Positions 56,771 through 64,000 of a stretch of DNA of 64,000 nt are shown here, one piece after another (the stretch's first letter is position 1; each line of letters starts with the position of its first letter). Source of the DNA: AP-15 sp963777435 (GTDB lineage: Bacteria > Pseudomonadota > Alphaproteobacteria > ATCC43930 > CGMCC-115725); the NCBI GenBank assembly GCA_963777435.1, contig CAVZQT010000003.1, positions 1,488,001-1,552,000 on the forward strand. Direction: 5' to 3'. The notes below the pieces were generated by a model that had not been told where the DNA came from, did not search any database, and saw only the letters and a list, made by a program, of their open reading frames with translations. Made by a program: the position numbers and the translations under genes.

Positions 56771-56804
56771 GTAGGGCGGAACAGCGCAGCGCATTCCGCC
56801 TTAC
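56771..56804. repeat. REP-like palindrome 1
   Basis: An 11-bp imperfect stem, GTAGGGCGGAA pairing with TTCCGCCTTAC, around CAGCGCAGCGCA. It has the same sequence family as the elements at 56924 and 57622, in opposite orientation to them. Confidence 0.8.
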
Positions 56805-56923
56805 AGCCTTTATAAATCCGGCTGGTTGGCTTGTTCATTCTGCCTAGTTCCGAGAGACATGCAATTCCCGCCGGCTAAAGCCGTTATCGCACAGTGGCGA
56901 GCACCAACCCGGCGATGATTGAT

Positions 56924-56957
56924 GGCGGAATGCGCTGCGCTTTTCCGCCCTACACGC
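56924..56957. repeat. REP-like palindrome 2
   Basis: GGCGGAATGCGCTGCGCTTT continues to CCGCCCTACACG. It is almost the reverse complement of the element at 56771. The two form an inverted pair about 120 bases apart, immediately next to the RAYT remnant. Confidence 0.8.
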
Positions 56958-56969
56958 CACATTCCCTCC

Positions 56970-57503
56970 TCACCGCCGCTCACCTGTTTCTTGCGGCTCA
57001 TTGCTGTTGCCTATCCATCCAGTCGGATAGAGACCGTCGGCAATGCACCGAGGAAGCGACGAATGCGGCCAATCCGCCGGGTGCTCCACAAGACCATGCT
57101 TCACCGGGTTGAAATGAATATAGTCCATGTGCGACGCAAAATCGCGATCATCGCGGATCGTATGCTCCCAATAGCGCCGCTGCCAGATACCGCGTTCGCC
57201 CCGGTTGGTCATGACCGGTGATCGAGGTTCGCCTGACGGTAAAGATTTAGAAAAAGCGGCTTTGATCGCCTGCCATCGACGCGGAAAATCGGCATCTCCC
57301 TCTGGCAGAGTTTACAGGCAATGCATGTGGTCGGGAAGAACGACCCAAGCGTCGATGTAAAAGGGGGTGCGTATTAGCGTCTTCCGGATCGCCTCCCGCA
57401 GGGCACCTATTTGCGCCGTCAAGAGGTCCGATCGGCGATCAAGCAGGTTCACTGTGAAGAAGAATGTTCCACCTGGAACCCGATTGCGGCGATAGTCCGG
57501 CAT
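56970..57503 (-). pseudogene. REP-associated tyrosine transposase (RAYT) remnant
   Basis: Starting MPDYRRNRVPGGTFFFTVNL (ATG at 57503), the reading has the RAYT/Y1 transposase pattern: VVLPDHMHCL with the HxH (His-Met-His) metal site. A premature TAA at 57312-57314 follows, where related proteins continue with Trp. The same frame then reads TLPEGDADFPRRWQAIKAAF, WQRRYWEHTIRDDRDFASHM with the catalytic Tyr region, and FNPVKHGLVEHPADWPHSS. Only one stop breaks the frame, so decay is recent. RAYTs mobilise REP palindromes, and REP copies lie on both sides of this one. Confidence 0.85.
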
Positions 57504-57893
57504 GAAGGGAGTATGCCCGGCTCCAAGGACAAACTGTATGCGCCTACGATCGTACGCCCTTGGTATCCCCGGATACAGCGCGGCGCGCTAGGCGGTCACC
57601 CGGTAAACGGCCGCAACTGGCGGGCAAATGCGCCGCGCTTTTCGTCCTACACGTGCTGGCGGGCAACCGGCACGGCCGTCGTACCGGTCTAGGCAAATGG
57701 TGGAATCGAGCTCACCGTGCCCCCTAGTGGCTTTGGTTGGACGTGTCGGCGATGCCCGGTTCAGGATGATTGGGTTCGGATGCCGACAACCAATTTTTCG
57801 CGTGACAGTCCAAAGTCGTCGTACCCTCGCCCTTGCGTCACCGTGATCTCCCGGGCGCCCCCGGGCAAATGCCCGATGGGAGCCGCAGCCGAT
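57504..57893. other. Intergenic region with a degenerate REP copy
   Basis: This gap of 390 bases lies upstream of the outer-membrane-like gene and behind the RAYT start. It contains a degenerate REP copy at 57622-57653 (see separate entry) and a plausible promoter. No gene is supported in it; a longer reading starting at 57717 would add 59 residues to the next gene but lacks a signal peptide at its start. Confidence 0.6.
57622..57653. repeat. REP-like palindrome 3 (degenerate)
   Basis: GGGCAAATGCGCCGCGCTTT, then TCGTCCTACACG, is the same family as the element at 56924 with about six differences, in the same orientation. With the copies at 56771 and 56924 it flanks the RAYT remnant. Confidence 0.65.
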
Positions 57894-58814
57894 ATGCCTT
57901 GCCGTCGAACGCCCTGGGTGCTCGTCCTGCTCGCGCTGTTGCTGGCCGCCGCGAGCGCTGCCCACGCACAGGATATCGAGCCGCGGGCCTATTCGAACGC
58001 GCCGATCGGCGTGAATTTTCTCAGTGGCGGCTATGCGCACACTTCTGGGAGCCTCCCGACCGATCCCTCCCTTCCGATCACCGATACGCACCTGACGACC
58101 TCTAGCGCCATCGTCGGTTACGGCCACGTCTTCGAACTCTGGGGTCAGTCCGCCAAAATCAACGTCATAGCTCCCTATAGCTGGCTCAGCGGCACCGCCG
58201 CCTTCGCCGGCCAACCGATCCAGCGCTACGTCAACGGTCTTGTCGACACCAGTGCCCGTCTCTCGGTCAATTTCTACGGCGCGCCGGCCATGAACCTGCG
58301 GGAATTCCGCAACTACCGGCAGGATTTAATTCTTGGCGGCGCCCTTACCGTCATCGCGCCCACCGGCCAGTACAATTCCGCCCGCCTCGTCAATCTCGGC
58401 ACCAACCGCTGGGCCGTCCGCCCCGAACTCGGCGCCTCCAAGGAGTACGGTCCTCTTACCCTGGAACTCTCCGGCGGCCCGACCTTTTTCACCGACAACG
58501 ACAATTTCCTCAACGGCCACACGCGCGCGCAAAGCCCGATCGTCTCCGCCCAAACCCATGCCATTTACGATTTCGGCTTAGGCATCTGGGGCTCACTTGA
58601 CGCGCAGTATTGGGCTGGCGGTTCCACGGAGATCGACGACACGGGGTACCAGGGTTTTCAGCGCAACTGGCGCGTCGGTGGCACGCTTGCCCTGCCATTG
58701 AGCCCCAACTACTCATTCAAAATATTTGCCAGCACCGGTGTTGCCGCCCGCACCAACAACAATTACGACCTCATCGGCATCTTGTTGCAATACCGCTGGG
58801 GCGCCGGCCTCTGA
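57894..58814 (+). CDS. Outer-membrane transporter-like protein
   Basis: The product is about 306 aa from the ATG at 57894 (MPCRRTPWVLVLLALLLAAA), a good signal peptide cleaved near AHAQ; an ATG at 57876 is possible. Alternating strands rich in Gly, Tyr and Asn (NFLSGGYAHTSG, TPSRPTGQYNSARLVNLGTN-like sequence, RPELGASKEYGPLTLELSGG, GSLDAQYWAGGSTEIDDTGY) end LLQYRWGAGL, an outer-membrane barrel ending. It resembles the DUF3187/PF13557 'meta-pathway transporter' barrels, some thought to import hydrophobic or aromatic compounds. It lies directly before a RidA-like gene. The substrate is unknown. Confidence 0.75.
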   Translation: MPCRRTPWVLVLLALLLAAASAAHAQDIEPRAYSNAPIGVNFLSGGYAHTSGSLPTDPSLPITDTHLTTSSAIVGYGHVFELWGQSAKINVIAPYSWLSGTAAFAGQPIQRYVNGLVDTSARLSVNFYGAPAMNLREFRNYRQDLILGGALTVIAPTGQYNSARLVNLGTNRWAVRPELGASKEYGPLTLELSGGPTFFTDNDNFLNGHTRAQSPIVSAQTHAIYDFGLGIWGSLDAQYWAGGSTEIDDTGYQGFQRNWRVGGTLALPLSPNYSFKIFASTGVAARTNNNYDLIGILLQYRWGAGL

Positions 58815-58992
58815 CGCGTCGCAGCTCGCCATGAGTTCTGAGCGCCCGATGCGGGCGGGTTTTGCCAACGCGACGAGGTCGCGCACACCCGAAGCCGTGA
58901 TTGACGGTTTACCGAGGATTTGGCCATATTCGATCCGCCTACGCAAAAGGCGCTTATTCGGCCTTAACCCGACAAATCGAGGAGCCTGACGG

Positions 58993-59379
58993 ATGAATAT
59001 CCGCCACACGCCAAACACGGTGGCAGCACCGTTCGGCCCCTATAGTCATGCGGTCGAGGTGCCCGAGGGCTCGCGGCTGCTCTACATCTCGGGTGAGGTC
59101 GGGGTATTGCCCGACGGCACCGTGCCCGAGGGAATCGAGGCCCAGGCCGAGGCGTGCTGGCGGAACATCATCGCGATCCTCGCCGACGCCGGGATGGGGA
59201 TCGGGGATCTGGTCAAGATCACGACCTATCTGGTGCGGCCGGAGGACGTGGCCGCCGCGGGTGCGGCGCGGGCAAAGCATTTTGGCGACGCACGGCCCGG
59301 CTCGGCGACGATCATTGTCAAAGCACTGGTCATGCCGCAATGGCTGATCGAGATCGAGGCCGTGGCGGCGAAGGCCTGA
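58993..59379 (+). CDS. RidA-family protein
   Basis: The product is 128 aa, with GAGGAG at a good distance before the ATG. The RidA fold reads RHTPNTVAAPFGPYSHAVEV with the usual PFGPYSHA motif, then WRNIIAILADAGMGIGDLVK, TTYLVRPEDVA and RPGSATIIVKALVMPQWLIE ending in IEIEAVAA. The Arg usual in active RidA (near residue 105, in the R-x-x-x-x-V region) is not clearly present as in the main branch, so it may not deaminate 2-aminoacrylate; related Rid branches act on other imines. It starts a same-strand cluster that runs to about 61.9 kb. Confidence 0.85.
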   Translation: MNIRHTPNTVAAPFGPYSHAVEVPEGSRLLYISGEVGVLPDGTVPEGIEAQAEACWRNIIAILADAGMGIGDLVKITTYLVRPEDVAAAGAARAKHFGDARPGSATIIVKALVMPQWLIEIEAVAAKA

Positions 59380-59601
59380 CCAATCAGCCGCTGCATCCTC
59401 GGGGTTTCGCTGCACGGCGAGATTGGTTCGTTGTGGAGCTGCCCTCAGGCGGCGCCTGGCGCCGACCCGGGGGCTCCCCAGCAATGACGGCCATTTGGGT
59501 GTCATTGCCGCGCCAACGGGGTCGCGCTCGGCATTGCTTGAGGATAAACTGCGCGAAGCACCCCCGATGACATTGGGAAGGCGCCAGGGAGGCCCGCGAC
59601 G

Positions 59602-60327
59602 ATGCACCCGATCCTCGAAGAATTCTGCGACAAATGGGTGTGGCCGACGATGCCGGGGGCGCCCGGCGCCGAGTTCCGGCTGCACCTGACCCGCGAGCAA
59701 TGCCTCAAGGGCTGGGAGATCTCGCTAAACCGCATGCTGGCCGAAATCGAGCAGGAACTCGCCAGCAACGACGAGGACTGGAAAAAAGACCGCGCCTTGC
59801 GCGGCTACGCCGCCGAAGGCGTGCACATGTCGATCAAGCAGATGTCGGGCCAGCTGCTATCGGTCGATATCGCCGACCAGGAGCGCTACATCGACCTGCA
59901 GCGCATGCGCGCCCGCCAGATCTGGGACGAGTGCAAGCACTCGAAATTGCACGCCGACGTGCTGCTCGGCAAAGGCTGGATCAAGGACGAGCGTGAATTG
60001 ATGGACATCGCCGCGGCGAATGCCCAGCCGCTGCCCGCCTATTTCGGGCTATCGATGATGTTCCCGCACATCCATCCCTTGGCCCGCGCCGCGCAGAATT
60101 ATTATCAGGAGGCCAATGCCTGCATCGGCATCATGGCCTATCTCGACCGGGTCGACGATCCGTTGGTGCGGCACGAGCACCTCTCGCAGCGCGACGAGGA
60201 GCTGATGCACTTTATGGAGGGCAAGTTTCAGATCGATTTCCTGTGCGCGACCCCGGAGACGCAACAGCCGGTCGAAGAGGCGCTCGGCTACCTATTGCAC
60301 CAAGTCGGCGGCATTCCCCGTTCCTGA
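59602..60327 (+). CDS. Predicted ferritin-like diiron protein, unknown substrate
   Basis: This 241-aa, all-helical protein has not been recognised as a named family. It shows the complete diiron pattern of ferritin-like oxygenases: Glu72, Glu110 and His113 in WDECKH, Glu170 in YYQEANACIGIMAYL, and Glu200 and His203 in DEELMHFMEG. The E-x30-x-x-ExxH pairs (about 38 and 30 residues apart) match those of ribonucleotide-reductase R2-like and AurF-type enzymes. A small 2[4Fe-4S] ferredoxin gene follows after one repeat, and then an amidohydrolase gene. Those two would be fitting partners if this is an oxygenase. Confidence 0.65.
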   Translation: MHPILEEFCDKWVWPTMPGAPGAEFRLHLTREQCLKGWEISLNRMLAEIEQELASNDEDWKKDRALRGYAAEGVHMSIKQMSGQLLSVDIADQERYIDLQRMRARQIWDECKHSKLHADVLLGKGWIKDERELMDIAAANAQPLPAYFGLSMMFPHIHPLARAAQNYYQEANACIGIMAYLDRVDDPLVRHEHLSQRDEELMHFMEGKFQIDFLCATPETQQPVEEALGYLLHQVGGIPRS

Positions 60328-60353
60328 TGTGAGCGGAAATGCGATGGGAATTG

Positions 60354-60438
60354 CCCTCACCCACCAAGTCCTGCGGCCTTGGTTCCCCCTCTCCCGCACT
60401 GCGGGAGAGGGTGCCGAGCTTGGCGAGGCGGGTGAGGG
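60354..60438. repeat. Nested palindromic repeat, same family as in fbiC
   Basis: The outer arms CCCTCACCC (60354-60362) and GGGTGAGGG (60430-60438) pair perfectly. An inner perfect hairpin is CCCTCTCCCGC (60387-60397) with GCGGGAGAGGG (60401-60411). It lies between the ferritin-like and ferredoxin genes and could affect their shared transcript. A shorter member of the same family lies inside fbiC at 52966. Confidence 0.85.
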
Positions 60439-60459
60439 TGGCGGACAAGGAGCGCTGGG

Positions 60460-60660
60460 ATGAAATTGCGGATCGATTACGCGATTTGTAATTCGTGCGG
60501 GTTGTGCCGCGAGGTCTGCCCGGAGGGGGCGGTCCGCCCTGCCCTGCTCGAACCGCGGCATCTCTACGAAATCCAGCCCCAGAAATGCACCGGCTGCGGC
60601 GAGTGTCTCGACTATTGCCCCGCACCCGGCGCTCTGGTGGAATACGCGGCGACGGCATAA
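60460..60660 (+). CDS. Small 2[4Fe-4S] ferredoxin
   Basis: The product is 66 aa. It has two CxxCxxCxxxC clusters: cysteines 10, 13, 16 and 20 (CNSCGLCREVC) and cysteines 43, 46, 49 and 53 (CTGCGECLDYC), each with the typical following Pro. It is a low-potential electron carrier in the cytoplasm. Its neighbours, the ferritin-like diiron protein before it and an amidohydrolase after it, suggest it donates electrons to the former. An internal GGTGAGGG part of the upstream repeat overlaps its promoter region. Confidence 0.92.
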   Translation: MKLRIDYAICNSCGLCREVCPEGAVRPALLEPRHLYEIQPQKCTGCGECLDYCPAPGALVEYAATA

Positions 60661-60706
60661 AGCGACGGCGCTCGCTCGGCGCGTGCCGGAACGGACGGAG
60701 GCGGAA

Positions 60707-61889
60707 ATGGCGCGGAAATACACTCTGATGTCGAGCGACGGGCACCTCGAAGTGCCGCCCGAGCGGTGGACCCATCGGGTGCCGCAGAAATACCGCGACC
60801 GCGCCCCGCACACCGTGCATCTGCCGGATGGCGGCGACGCGCTGATGATCGAGGGCCAGCCATTGTTGGAGGCCAACTTCCTCGATCTGCGCGCGGGCCG
60901 CGCCGAGGGAACCTGGGAGCCGTTTGGTCTCAAAGTCGCCGACGCCGCCGGCACCGGCTCTCCGCAACAGCGCGTCGAAGAGCAGGACCGCGATGGCATG
61001 GATGCCGAGGTGCTGTTCGCGGCGATGGTCGCGGGGCCGGTGTTCTGGCGCAATATCAGCCATGACGAGGTCTATAAGGCCGTCATTCGCGGTTACAACG
61101 ACTGGCTCGCCGAGGAATATTGCGCCGTCGCGCCCGATCGGCTGATCGGCATGGGGGTGATCCCGATCACCAATGTCGACGACGCGATCGCCGAGATGGA
61201 GCATTGCAAAAAGCTCGGGCTGAAAGGGGTATTGCTCGGCGCCTTGCCCAACGCCAAGGGCTATCCGACACCCGAGGACGACAAATTCTGGGCCGCCGCG
61301 ATCGATCTCGACATGCCGGTGACCGCACACGTGCAATTTTATCGCACCGGCGCCCGCGCCTCGCAGCCGACCTTCAAGTATCCGAAAGAGGACCCGGTGA
61401 TCATGCAGCGGCTGCGGCGGCCGTTCCTCGAATGGCTGTGCAATTTCGGCTCTGGCGCCGTCGGTCAGCATCGCGCAACTGGTGTTGGCCGGGGTCTTCG
61501 ACCGTTATCCGAAACTACAGGTGTTCTTTGCCGAGACACGGCTCGGCTGGGTCCCGTTCTGGCTCGAACACATGGATTTATGGTACCAGCGCCATCTCGG
61601 CTGGGCGCAGGAATATCTCGGCTTCAAGCCATTGAAGGAATTGCCCAGCCACTATGTCCGCGAGCACGTCTATTTCAGCGTGCAGTACGAGCGGGTGGCG
61701 ATCGAAGAGCGCGAGCATGTCGGCACCAACCGGATCATGTTCGCGACCGACTTCCCGCATATCGAATGCGAGTGGCCAAATTCGCGCCCGCTGATCGATA
61801 AGATCTATGCCGATGTGCCAGAAGCCGACAAACGCCGGATCTGGGCCGACAATTGCGTCGAATTCTTTAAGCTCGACCGAGCGGTCTAA
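60707..61889 (+). pseudogene. Amidohydrolase family 2 protein, frameshifted
   Basis: It starts MARKYTLMSSDGHLEVPPER with GGAGG upstream and a DGHLEVP metal site. RLIGMGVIPITNVDDAIAEM and the active-site HVQFYRTGARASQPTFKYPK follow. After CNFGSGAV the frame shifts at about 61460-61465 and continues VSIAQLVLAGVFDRYPKLQV, FFAETRLGWVPFWLEHMDLW, FATDFPHIECEWPNSRPLID to the stop. One extra G or two missing bases explain it; the repaired protein is about 394 aa, usual for the family. It follows the ferredoxin gene by 46 bases on the same strand. The family includes decarboxylases of aromatic acids and various hydrolases. Confidence 0.8.
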
Positions 61890-61999
61890 AAGCACCCAAA
61901 AAGCTAAAGGTTCGCGCTCCTGTGAATAGCAGGAGCGGAACCAGTCGCGACGCCGATGAGGGTGTGCCTTCTCGGCGCGTCGATAAATAGGGAGGAGAA

Positions 62000-62689
62000 A
62001 TGCGCACGCTGTTCCCACTCGTGCTGGGGGTGCTGGCAATGGCTCTGACAGTGACTGGCGCCGCCAATGCGGCCGATAACGGAGCGGTGTATGCGGTCAC
62101 CTATTTTGAGGCGGCCGTTCCCGATATCGCAAAAGTCGCGGCCGATACCCACCAGTTCGCCGCAGCAAGCCGCAAGCAAGCCGGCAATGCCGGCTTCGAT
62201 GCGTTTCAGGAAATTGGCCGCCCGAGCCGGTTCGCAATCTTTGAAGGCTGGCATGATAAGGCAGCTTCGGACGCCCACAACAGCGCTGCCGCCACGACCG
62301 CGTTTCGCGACCAATTGCAGCCGCTGTTGGTCGGGCCGTTCGAAATTCGCGACTTCAGCGGGTTTTCGATTGCCGGCCCCAGTGGTCAAGGCGGACGCGA
62401 CGCGGTGTACGTCCTGACCCATGTCGATGTCTTTCCCAACGGCAAGGACCAGGCTGCGGCCCTTGTCACCGCACTCGCCGATGCCGGGCGCAAAATGCCG
62501 GGCAATCTGAGGTTTGACGTGCTGCAAGTTATCGGTCACGCGAACCATTTCACCTTGGTCGAGGGCTGGCGCGATCGCAAAGCCTTTGAGGAGAGCCTGA
62601 TGGCGGCCCCGACCCGCGAGTTCCGCCAAAAAATCACGCCACTCGAAGGCGCCCTTTACGACGAGCGGGTGTACCACGCCCTGCAATAG
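62000..62689 (+). CDS. Exported tandem ABM-domain protein
   Basis: This 229-aa protein begins with a signal peptide MRTLFPLVLGVLAMALTVTG (cleavage near ANA). Two ABM-type domains follow: residues about 28-115 (VYAVTYFEAAVPDIAKVAAD, FAIFEGWHDKAASDAHNSAA) and about 130-225 (VYVLTHVDVFPNGKDQAAAL, FTLVEGWRDRKAFEESLMAA). Each shows the strand-helix-strand of quinol-monooxygenase or ABM families, with a His in FEGWHD and in HFTLVEGW. It is probably periplasmic. It may be a cofactor-free oxygenase or ligand-binding protein. It starts 111 bases after the amidohydrolase gene. Confidence 0.8.
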   Translation: MRTLFPLVLGVLAMALTVTGAANAADNGAVYAVTYFEAAVPDIAKVAADTHQFAAASRKQAGNAGFDAFQEIGRPSRFAIFEGWHDKAASDAHNSAAATTAFRDQLQPLLVGPFEIRDFSGFSIAGPSGQGGRDAVYVLTHVDVFPNGKDQAAALVTALADAGRKMPGNLRFDVLQVIGHANHFTLVEGWRDRKAFEESLMAAPTREFRQKITPLEGALYDERVYHALQ

Positions 62690-62783
62690 CCTGCCCGGTT
62701 CGTTCTCACTAATACCGACAACTGATACCGCGTCTTTTGGTCCTATCGACGAGCGGCGCGAGTGCGGCGGACGGTCCGCCCGT

Positions 62784-63536
62784 ATGCCGTCGCTGTCCTA
62801 TTCTTCGCTGATCCCGCCCAGCCTCTTTATTCTGCTGGCGATGCTCGGCGTCGTTTTCGCCTGGCGATGGCGGCGCGCTGGCTTGGTGCTGGCAACCGCG
62901 GCCGTTGTCTGCCTTTATTTGGCTGCGACACCGTTTGTCGGCTCGCTGTTGATCGGCGCTGCCACTGGACTCAGCGGTCGGATACCGACCCTGCCATTGC
63001 CGGCGCCGCCCGGCGCGATCGTTGTGCTCTCGGCCGGTTATTGGCGCAGCACTCGGCCGGGCGGGCGGGACATGGTCGACCCGTTGACCCTGGAGCGGCT
63101 CGCGGGGGCGGTTGCGGAGCAGCGCCGCACCGGTCTGCCGATCCTGGTCAGCGGTGGCCAGCTCGAAAATGCGGATAATTCCTTTGCTGCGATGATGGCA
63201 GAGGCGCTCGAAACCGATTTCCGGGACCCGGCGCGGTGGCGTGAGGATCGCTCGCGCACCACCTACGAAAACGCGTTGTATTCGGCCGAAATTTTGCGCC
63301 GCGCCGGGGTCCGATCGGCGCTGGTAGTGACGAATTCTTGGCACATGGCGCGGGCGTTGTGGTCGTTTTATGCGGTCGGCTATCCGGTCGTAGCCGCACC
63401 GCTCGCCGATGGCCAACCTTTCACCCCGACGCTAGCGCGTTTCTTTCCGCAGATTACGGCATTAGCCGCCAGCAACGACGCACTGCACGAATTGATCGGC
63501 TTGATATGGTACAAACTTCGCTACCGCCCCGCGTAA
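62784..63536 (+). CDS. YdcF/ElyC-like (DUF218) membrane protein
   Basis: The product is 250 aa with two N-terminal helices (SLIPPSLFILLAMLGVVFAW and AGLVLATAAVVCLYLAATPF). A periplasmic DUF218 domain follows (about 75-240): PGAIVVLSAGYWRS, LPILVSGGQLENADNSFAAM, DPARWREDRSRTTYENALYS and SALVVTNSWHMARALWSFYA. Members such as ElyC and SanA affect envelope integrity and undecaprenyl-phosphate metabolism. The start is taken at 62784 (MPSLSYSSLI); a closer start is possible. It faces the flavoprotein gene at the window edge. Confidence 0.85.
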   Translation: MPSLSYSSLIPPSLFILLAMLGVVFAWRWRRAGLVLATAAVVCLYLAATPFVGSLLIGAATGLSGRIPTLPLPAPPGAIVVLSAGYWRSTRPGGRDMVDPLTLERLAGAVAEQRRTGLPILVSGGQLENADNSFAAMMAEALETDFRDPARWREDRSRTTYENALYSAEILRRAGVRSALVVTNSWHMARALWSFYAVGYPVVAAPLADGQPFTPTLARFFPQITALAASNDALHELIGLIWYKLRYRPA

Positions 63537-63544
63537 TCGGGCGG

Positions 63545-64000
63545 TCAGCGCTGGCGGACATAGGGCCGAACCGCGTCCAGTAAGGCTGCGGTCGGAGCAA
63601 GCCGCGGCCCCTCCCCTTGATCGACCGGCGGCACGATTGTAACACCCCAGCTCGGCAGCACCTTTAGCGACGCCTGCGCCTGCGGGTGCTTGAGCAATGG
63701 CGCGTTCAGCGACGGGCCGACGATCACCGGCGTTTGCCGCCCGATTGCCTCCGCGACCACAGATAATGCCAGGTTATCGGCGATCCCGTGTGCCAATTTA
63801 TTCAACGAGTTGAAGCTGCATGGCGCGAACAGTACGACGCCGCGCGGCGGCCGCGGACGAATTGCCAGATCGAAATAGGATTCGACGACCTGTATGCCGC
63901 TGGCATCGGCAAGTTCACGCGGAGCGACGACACGCGAAGCGTTTGGCGTCGGAATAGCGATGATCGACTCAAAACCGAGGGCGACCAATGCCCGCAGCAG
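63545..64000 (-). CDS. Flavoprotein (HFCD family), 5' end outside window
   Basis: Read on the minus strand this continues in frame to the end of the window: LLRALVALGFESIIAIPTPN, then RPPRGVVLFAPCSFNSLNKL, AHGIADNLALSVVAEAIGRQ and TPVIVGPSLNAPLLKHPQAQ. The patterns FAPCSFNSLNKLAHG and VGPSLNAPLLKHP match the homo-oligomeric flavin-containing Cys decarboxylase family (PF02441), which contains Dfp/CoaC, UbiX and lantibiotic decarboxylases. Its N-terminus is missing, so its subtype cannot be told; the lack of an associated CoaB part argues against CoaBC. Confidence 0.8.
   Translation of the reverse strand: MLRALVALGFESIIAIPTPNASRVVAPRELADASGIQVVESYFDLAIRPRPPRGVVLFAPCSFNSLNKLAHGIADNLALSVVAEAIGRQTPVIVGPSLNAPLLKHPQAQASLKVLPSWGVTIVPPVDQGEGPRLAPTAALLDAVRPYVRQR

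Noticed and set aside
60212..61471. 419-residue minus-strand reading across the ferredoxin and amidohydrolase genes
   Set aside because: It covers several real plus-strand genes and an intergenic palindrome, without any conserved motif; a shadow.
1..64000. tRNA, rRNA genes and CRISPR arrays
   Set aside because: No cloverleaf with a GTTCGA-type arm, no rRNA-like conserved stretch and no regular repeat-spacer array were seen.

Overview
The window is about 64 kb of GC-rich DNA. It looks like a chromosomal segment from an alphaproteobacterium, possibly Rhodospirillales-like. This is inferred from the giant NAD-glutamate dehydrogenase, a PutA without an obvious N-terminal DNA-binding domain, the GlgC type, the class III cyclase with CHASE2, and generally high GC with Shine-Dalgarno-led genes. 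No rRNA, tRNA or CRISPR array was found.

Layout. 1-4.5 kb: a PRC-barrel protein, a doubly broken ABC exporter, a 2-hydroxyacid dehydrogenase, an OmpA-like protein and a small alpha/beta protein. 4.6-7.7 kb: putA. 7.8-14.6 kb: a surface-glycan locus (gtrA interrupted by an intact IS630-type element, a methyltransferase-GT2 fusion, two polytopic sugar-transfer proteins). 14.8-17.7 kb: a secreted SPRY plus beta-helix protein. 18-30 kb: dispersed catabolic and accessory genes (amidohydrolases, GMC oxidoreductase, VOC, ABM, RibD-C, lytic transglycosylase, carbonic-anhydrase-like protein, amidase). 30-46 kb: RNase Z-like, CobW, GlgC, CHASE2 adenylate cyclase, NAD-GDH, MFS symporter, acetyl-CoA synthetase and a LuxR-type regulator. 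47-54 kb: a luciferase-like oxidoreductase, then a compact operon fgd-cofE-cofD-cofC-fbiC that encodes coenzyme F420 synthesis plus its glucose-6-phosphate-dependent reduction. 54-58 kb: a catalase-like peroxidase, an SMR exporter, a low-GC AbiGi-like phage-defence gene and a decayed RAYT transposase among REP palindromes. 58-64 kb: an outer-membrane-type protein, RidA, a predicted diiron ferritin-like protein with a ferredoxin and an amidohydrolase, a tandem ABM protein, a YdcF-like protein and a flavoprotein running off the end.

How the genes work together. The F420 operon is the most coherent unit: FbiC makes the deazaflavin Fo, CofC and CofD attach the phospho-carboxylate arm, CofE adds glutamates, and FGD reduces F420, presumably for luciferase-like enzymes such as the one just upstream. 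PutA, NAD-GDH and acetyl-CoA synthetase feed central carbon and nitrogen metabolism. 

Quality caution. Twelve genes are broken. Nine carry small indels, several of them in short homopolymers; ABC has an indel and a stop codon; RAYT has a stop codon; gtrA has a clean IS insertion. The indels may be partly sequencing or assembly errors, so the frameshifted genes are annotated across their full reconstructed extent.
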